64,000 bases of DNA, taken from the NCBI RefSeq assembly GCF_000739615.1, contig NZ_BATP01000056.1, positions 124,001 through 188,000 of the forward strand, written 5' to 3'. Numbering within the stretch: the first letter of the stretch is position 1; each line of letters begins with the position of its first letter. Of this stretch, positions 59,872 through 64,000 are shown piece by piece. The notes beneath the pieces were generated by a model that had not been told where the DNA came from, did no database searches, and was given only the letters and a program-made list of their open reading frames with translations. The stretch is from Haloferula sp. BvORR071 (GTDB lineage: Bacteria; Verrucomicrobiota; Verrucomicrobiia; Verrucomicrobiales; Akkermansiaceae). Both the position numbers and the translations under genes were made by a program.

Positions 59872-60408
59872 ATGAACCCAAGCAAACTCGTCCCTCTCCT
59901 CGCCCTCACCAGCCTGCTTTCACTCCCCACCTTCGCTGAGGAAACCGCCAAACCCACCGAAACCCCGAAAAAGGAAGAAGCTCCCAAGGCCCCGGAAACC
60001 GCTCCCGCTGCCGCCCTCGATTTCGGTGACTTCGGCTCCGCCACCCTCACCACCAAGGCCTGGGAGGCCCTCAATGCCGGCAAGCACGACGCCGTCGACG
60101 GCTACACCTCCAAGGTCGTGGAACTCTATGCAACCAAGGCCGATGAAATGCAGGCCGGCCTCACCGAGGCCGCCAGCGCCGACAAGGCCCACGACTACTG
60201 GGCGCTGAACGACGTCGGCACCTGCTACTTCATCCGCGCCCAGTCCAAGGAAGCCCGTGGCGATGCCAAGGGCGCGATCGCCTACTACAAGACCCTCAGC
60301 GAAAAGTATTCCTTCGCCCAGTGCTGGGACACCAAGGGCTGGTTCTGGAAGCCCGCCGATGCCGCGAAGTCGAAGCTGAAGAGCCTTGAGTTCGACTCCT
60401 TGAAGTGA
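59872..60408 (+). CDS. Secreted lysine/alanine-rich protein with TPR-like helices
   Basis: The 178-residue protein has a signal peptide (MNPSKLVPLLALTSLLSLPTFAEE) and then a Lys/Pro/Glu/Ala-rich linker. The helical body (AWEALNAGKHDAVDGYTSKVVELYATKADEMQ, DYWALNDVGTCYFIRAQSKEARGDAKGAIAYYKTLSEKYSFAQCWD) looks like two or three TPR-type helical pairs. Such domains bind other proteins. The candidate operator upstream is shared with the PQQ-dehydrogenase gene, so it may serve the same process. Confidence 0.78.
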   Translation: MNPSKLVPLLALTSLLSLPTFAEETAKPTETPKKEEAPKAPETAPAAALDFGDFGSATLTTKAWEALNAGKHDAVDGYTSKVVELYATKADEMQAGLTEAASADKAHDYWALNDVGTCYFIRAQSKEARGDAKGAIAYYKTLSEKYSFAQCWDTKGWFWKPADAAKSKLKSLEFDSLK

Positions 60409-60540
60409 GCAGACTAACAGACTAGAAAGAACCGGATTCCCATTCCCTTGCCCGTTCCCGCCACATGCCCGGCGGGGCGGGCTCTTCCCGCGATGGGCGC
60501 TCCCGACCAAGCGCCCCCGCGGTTCCCCTGCCTGATTTCC

Positions 60541-63500
60541 ATGCTCGTCCCCTCGTCCGAAGCTACCTCGCTGTCCTGCGACTTCCCGCCCGCCAACCGC
60601 TGGGCCTGTGAAGACGGCCAGGACTACGCCCTGATCGCGGGGCTGGAGGAAATGGCGCCCTTCTTCCTGAACATCGTCAGCCCGGATGATCACTGGATGT
60701 TCTTCGCCAGCAACGGCGCCCTGAGCGCTGGCCGCGGCACCGCCGACAACGCGCTCTTCCCCTACGATACGGCGGACAAGATCGGCGAGAGCTGGAACAG
60801 CACCGGCCCTTGGACCGCGGTCCTCGCCGGCGATGTCCTGTGGGAGCCCATGCGCCCCGGCACCTTGGCTGGCCCCGGCGTGACCCGCCGCCTGCGCAAG
60901 AACCTGACTGGCGATGAGGTCGTCTTCGAGGAAGAACACGCCGGCCTGAAACTACGTTTCTCGTACCGCTGGCAGTGCTCGGAGCGCTTCGGCTTCGTCC
61001 GCCGCGCCCGCTTGGAGAATCTTGGCGAGAAGCCCGTCGCCCTGCGCCTCGTCGATGGCCTCGATAATTTCCTGCCCGCTGGCGTCGACCAGCGGATGCA
61101 GAATCAATTCAGCTGCCTCGCGGATGCCTATAAGCTGAGCGAGCTGGAGGCAGGCGGCCGCTTGCTCGTCCACCGCCTCGCCGCCGGGATTATCGACCGC
61201 GCGATCCCGCTGGAGTGCCTTCTCGCCACCACCGTTTGGACCCACGGCCTCCCCGGCGCCCAGAGCTTCCTCTCCCGTCAGGAAGCGCAGGACTTCCTCC
61301 GCGGCCTCGAGCCGGAACCCGTGAACCTTTCCCGCGGCAGCCGCGGCGCTCTCTTCCTCGGTCGCGACTTCGAGCTCGCCCCTGGCCAGGCTGCGAATTG
61401 GCTGATGGTCGCGGAGCTGAAGCAATCGCAGGCCAAGGTCTCAGCCCTCCGTGAATTGCTCGGCGAGCCATCCAAGCTCGATCTCGAAGTCGCCGCCGAT
61501 GTCGCCCGCGGCCGCAAGCGCCTCCGCCGCCTCGTCGCCGCCGCGGATGGCATCCAGCAGGGTGCCGACCGCGATGCCACACTGCATCACTACCACAATA
61601 CCCTCGGCAATATCCTGCGCGGCGGCGTGCCACTTGATGGCTCGAAGATCCGCTCCCAGTCCTTCGCCGCCTACCTCGGCAAGCACAATGCCCCGCTGCG
61701 CGAGACCTTCCGTTCTTGGCTCAAGCAACTGCCGGAGCAATTGCCCCGCGGACGCTGGCTGGCAGAGGTTCGCGCCCTCGGCGATCCCGATCTTGAGCGC
61801 CTCGCGGTGGAATACCTGCCACTGGTGCTGAGCCGCCGCCACGGCGACCCCAGCCGCCCTTGGAACCGCTTCGCGATCCGCGTGAAGGATGAGTCCGGCG
61901 AGCCGGTCGAATACTTCGAGGGCAACTGGCGCGACATCTTCCAGAACTGGGAGGCCCTCGCCTGGAGCCATCCGGATCACCTCGCCGCCTTCATCACCAA
62001 GTTCGTCAACGCTTCCACTGTCGACGGCTTCAATCCCTATCGCATTTCCTCCGACGGCCTCGATTGGGAAGTGCCCGATCCCGAGGACCCCTGGTCTTCG
62101 ATTGGCTACTGGGGTGACCACCAGATCGTCTACCTGCTCAAGTTGCTGGAGACCCAGGCCGAAGTCCGGCCGGACTTCCTCGCCACGAATCTCGATCGCG
62201 CCCGCTACGTCTTCGCCGATGTTCCCTACCGCCTCTGCCCATGGGACCAGTTGTTGGAGGATCCGCGCCATACCGTCGGCTTCGACCGCGAGCGTCATGA
62301 CGAGTTGACTCGCCGCAAGGAGGCCATGGGCTCGGATGGCCTGCTGCTGCGCGATGCCAGCGGTGAGCTCTGCCGCGTCACTCTCGCCGAGAAGCTGCTG
62401 CTGCCCGCAGTGGTGAAGCTCGCGAACCTCGTGCCGGGCGGTGGCATCTGGATGAATACCCAGCGGCCTGAGTGGAACGATGCGAACAACGCGTTAGCCG
62501 GTTGCGGGCTCTCGGTCGTCACCGCCGGCTACCTGTTGCGTTACCTCGCTTTCTTGGAGAAGCATTTCTCTAACAGTCCCTCCCTGAAGATCTCCGCCCA
62601 CCTTGCGGAGCTGATCGGGACCTTGGGCAAGCTCTTTGCGGATCCCCGCTGGCTTCAGGAAGGCGAGCTCGATGCTTCAGCCCGCTTCAAGCTAGTCGCC
62701 GCTGCCGCTCAAGCTGCCGCTCGCCATCGCGCCGCCGTCTATGAGGACGGCCCCGGCGCGCCACAGCTTGTGGGCCGCGCCGCCATCCTCAGCTTCCTCC
62801 AGGCGGCCACCGCTGCACTGCGCTGTACCCTGCGCCAGAATCGCCGCGCGGATGGCCTCTACCACGCCTACAACATTCTCGAGATTGGTCGCTCCGGCCA
62901 AACCATGGACCTCGGTCGCCTTCCGGAAATGCTCGAAGGCCAGGTCGCCATCCTCAGCTCCGGCCTGCTCACACCGCAGGAGGCGGCAGACCTGTTAGAG
63001 GCTCTCCCCCAGAGCCAGCTTTTCTCCGCACGCCACCAGAGCTACCTGCTCTACCCGGATCGCACGCTTCCCGGCTTCCTCGACTACAATCGGATCAAAC
63101 CCTCCGTCGCGAAGTCGATTCCTACCCTCGCCGAGATGCTCGATCACGGCGACCACCGCATTCTGGTGCCGGATATCACCGGCGACTTCCGCTTCCATCC
63201 CGCGCTTACCAACGAATACGAACTCGCCGCGGCGCTCGATCGCATCGCGATGAAGGCGGACTTCGTCGACTCCGATCGCGAAGCCATCCGGGCCCTCTAC
63301 GAGCTAGTCTTCCACCACCGCGCCTTCACCGGCCGCAGCGGTGCCATGTTCGCCTATGAGGGCCTCGGCTGCATCTACTGGCACATGGTGGCGAAGCTCA
63401 TGCTCGCCGCGCAGGAGATTGCGCTCAAGGTCGCACGCCAGGGCGAACCGGATGCCTTGTCCTTCCGCCTCGCCGCCGCCTATTACTCGATCCAGCGCGG

Positions 63501-63942
63501 CCTCGGCTTCCGCAAGACGCCCCAGCAGTATGGTGCCTTCCCCGCGGAGGCTTACTCGCACAGCCCCGCGCATGCCGGTGCCCAGCAGCCCGGCCTCACC
63601 GGCTCGGTGAAGGAGGGCATCCTCTGCCGCCTCGGCGAGCTCGGCGTGAGCTTCGAGCAAGGCGGCCTCCGCTTCCGTCCCCATCTTCTGCGCGCCGCCG
63701 AATTTGCGACGGGCGAGTCCTGCGAGCGCTGCCTGCATTTCACCATCGCTGGCACGCCCATCGTCTATTTCTGCCGCGATTCGCTGAACGATGCCACGCT
63801 GACCCTGCGTTTTGACGATGGCACCGTGCAGACCATCGCTGGCTGCTTGTTGCCCCCGGCCCTCGCCGAGTCCATCATCCACCGTACCCGTCGCATTCAT
63901 GCGATCGAGGTGGAGGTCCCGGTCTCCTGGCTGCTGCATTGA
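60541..63942 (+). CDS. Large cytoplasmic glycosidase/phosphorylase-like protein of unknown family
   Basis: The 1133-residue protein from the ATG at 60541 has no signal peptide. The N-terminal 350 residues are beta-rich (LSCDFPPANRWACEDGQDYALIAGLEEMAPFFLNIVSPDDHWMFFASNG). The middle and C-terminal parts are helical with motifs such as YFEGNWRDIFQNWEALAWSHPD, GYWGDHQIVYLLKLLE and GGIWMNTQRPEWNDANNALAG. A beta-sandwich before an alpha/alpha toroid is the layout of GH94/GH15/GH63-type enzymes, and the paired acidic residues in GDHQ and EWND are suggestive of catalytic sites. It is an inferred carbohydrate-active enzyme, not an assigned family. The open frame reaches further upstream, but the first good ATG is at 60541. 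Confidence 0.75.
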   Translation: MLVPSSEATSLSCDFPPANRWACEDGQDYALIAGLEEMAPFFLNIVSPDDHWMFFASNGALSAGRGTADNALFPYDTADKIGESWNSTGPWTAVLAGDVLWEPMRPGTLAGPGVTRRLRKNLTGDEVVFEEEHAGLKLRFSYRWQCSERFGFVRRARLENLGEKPVALRLVDGLDNFLPAGVDQRMQNQFSCLADAYKLSELEAGGRLLVHRLAAGIIDRAIPLECLLATTVWTHGLPGAQSFLSRQEAQDFLRGLEPEPVNLSRGSRGALFLGRDFELAPGQAANWLMVAELKQSQAKVSALRELLGEPSKLDLEVAADVARGRKRLRRLVAAADGIQQGADRDATLHHYHNTLGNILRGGVPLDGSKIRSQSFAAYLGKHNAPLRETFRSWLKQLPEQLPRGRWLAEVRALGDPDLERLAVEYLPLVLSRRHGDPSRPWNRFAIRVKDESGEPVEYFEGNWRDIFQNWEALAWSHPDHLAAFITKFVNASTVDGFNPYRISSDGLDWEVPDPEDPWSSIGYWGDHQIVYLLKLLETQAEVRPDFLATNLDRARYVFADVPYRLCPWDQLLEDPRHTVGFDRERHDELTRRKEAMGSDGLLLRDASGELCRVTLAEKLLLPAVVKLANLVPGGGIWMNTQRPEWNDANNALAGCGLSVVTAGYLLRYLAFLEKHFSNSPSLKISAHLAELIGTLGKLFADPRWLQEGELDASARFKLVAAAAQAAARHRAAVYEDGPGAPQLVGRAAILSFLQAATAALRCTLRQNRRADGLYHAYNILEIGRSGQTMDLGRLPEMLEGQVAILSSGLLTPQEAADLLEALPQSQLFSARHQSYLLYPDRTLPGFLDYNRIKPSVAKSIPTLAEMLDHGDHRILVPDITGDFRFHPALTNEYELAAALDRIAMKADFVDSDREAIRALYELVFHHRAFTGRSGAMFAYEGLGCIYWHMVAKLMLAAQEIALKVARQGEPDALSFRLAAAYYSIQRGLGFRKTPQQYGAFPAEAYSHSPAHAGAQQPGLTGSVKEGILCRLGELGVSFEQGGLRFRPHLLRAAEFATGESCERCLHFTIAGTPIVYFCRDSLNDATLTLRFDDGTVQTIAGCLLPPALAESIIHRTRRIHAIEVEVPVSWLLH

Positions 63943-64000
63943 GCTTCCTGTCCGATAAATCCCAAAACCACGAACCCCTTGGACACATCCACCGCCAGAC

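Overview
The window reads as chromosomal DNA from a Gram-negative bacterium of the Verrucomicrobiota, most like Luteolibacter and relatives in the Verrucomicrobiaceae. The evidence is a high-GC genome (about 63% in most genes), secreted proteins built of autotransporter-associated beta-strand repeats, C-terminal D-x-D-x-D-G-x-x-N-x-x-E-F tails, PA14/PQQ-dehydrogenase/cytochrome fusions, a sigma factor paired with a FecR/LamG protein, and a XylR-type AraC regulator. This placement is inference: no rRNA or tRNA gene was seen.

Positions 1-21858 (all minus strand) are a surface or exopolysaccharide locus transcribed right to left. It starts with a frameshifted outer-membrane beta-barrel gene, a Wza-like export protein and a Wzc-like tyrosine autokinase. 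A GbsR/MarR-type regulator, an ABC export pair (Wzm/Wzt-like), ten glycosyltransferases, three FkbM methyltransferases and a truncated polytopic Wzy/ligase-like protein follow. Many junctions are 4-bp ATGA overlaps. The 1.05 kb upstream (21859-22908) is AT-richer and holds two clear palindromes.

Positions 22909-34870 hold a XylR-type regulator divergent from a tight five-gene plus-strand operon whose products are all predicted to be secreted: a beta-strand-repeat protein, a TlpA-like and a second thioredoxin, a beta-strand-repeat/metzincin protease fusion, and an EF-hand/retropepsin-like protease. This is the best candidate for an undescribed system.

Positions 35083-46038 are mixed: an ExoD-like protein, an M13 peptidase, a sugar MFS transporter with a PfkB kinase (probable fructose use), two related membrane-anchored proteins, an ECF sigma factor with membrane partners, and a small HAD-type protein. 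Palindromic REP-like repeats lie at 38190-38364 and 43045-43158.

Positions 46192-63942 are mainly polysaccharide and sugar metabolism: a secreted toroid/CBM protein, a sigma factor with a FecR/LamG protein, a GntR/LacI hybrid repressor divergent from a secreted GH32 enzyme (with a plausible promoter and operator between them), a PA14/PQQ-dehydrogenase/cytochrome c fusion, a small lysine/alanine-rich secreted protein, and a 1133-residue glycosidase/phosphorylase-like protein. A 509-bp foldback element sits at 59221-59729. Across the whole window the word TGTTAGA/TCTAACA recurs far more often than base composition predicts.
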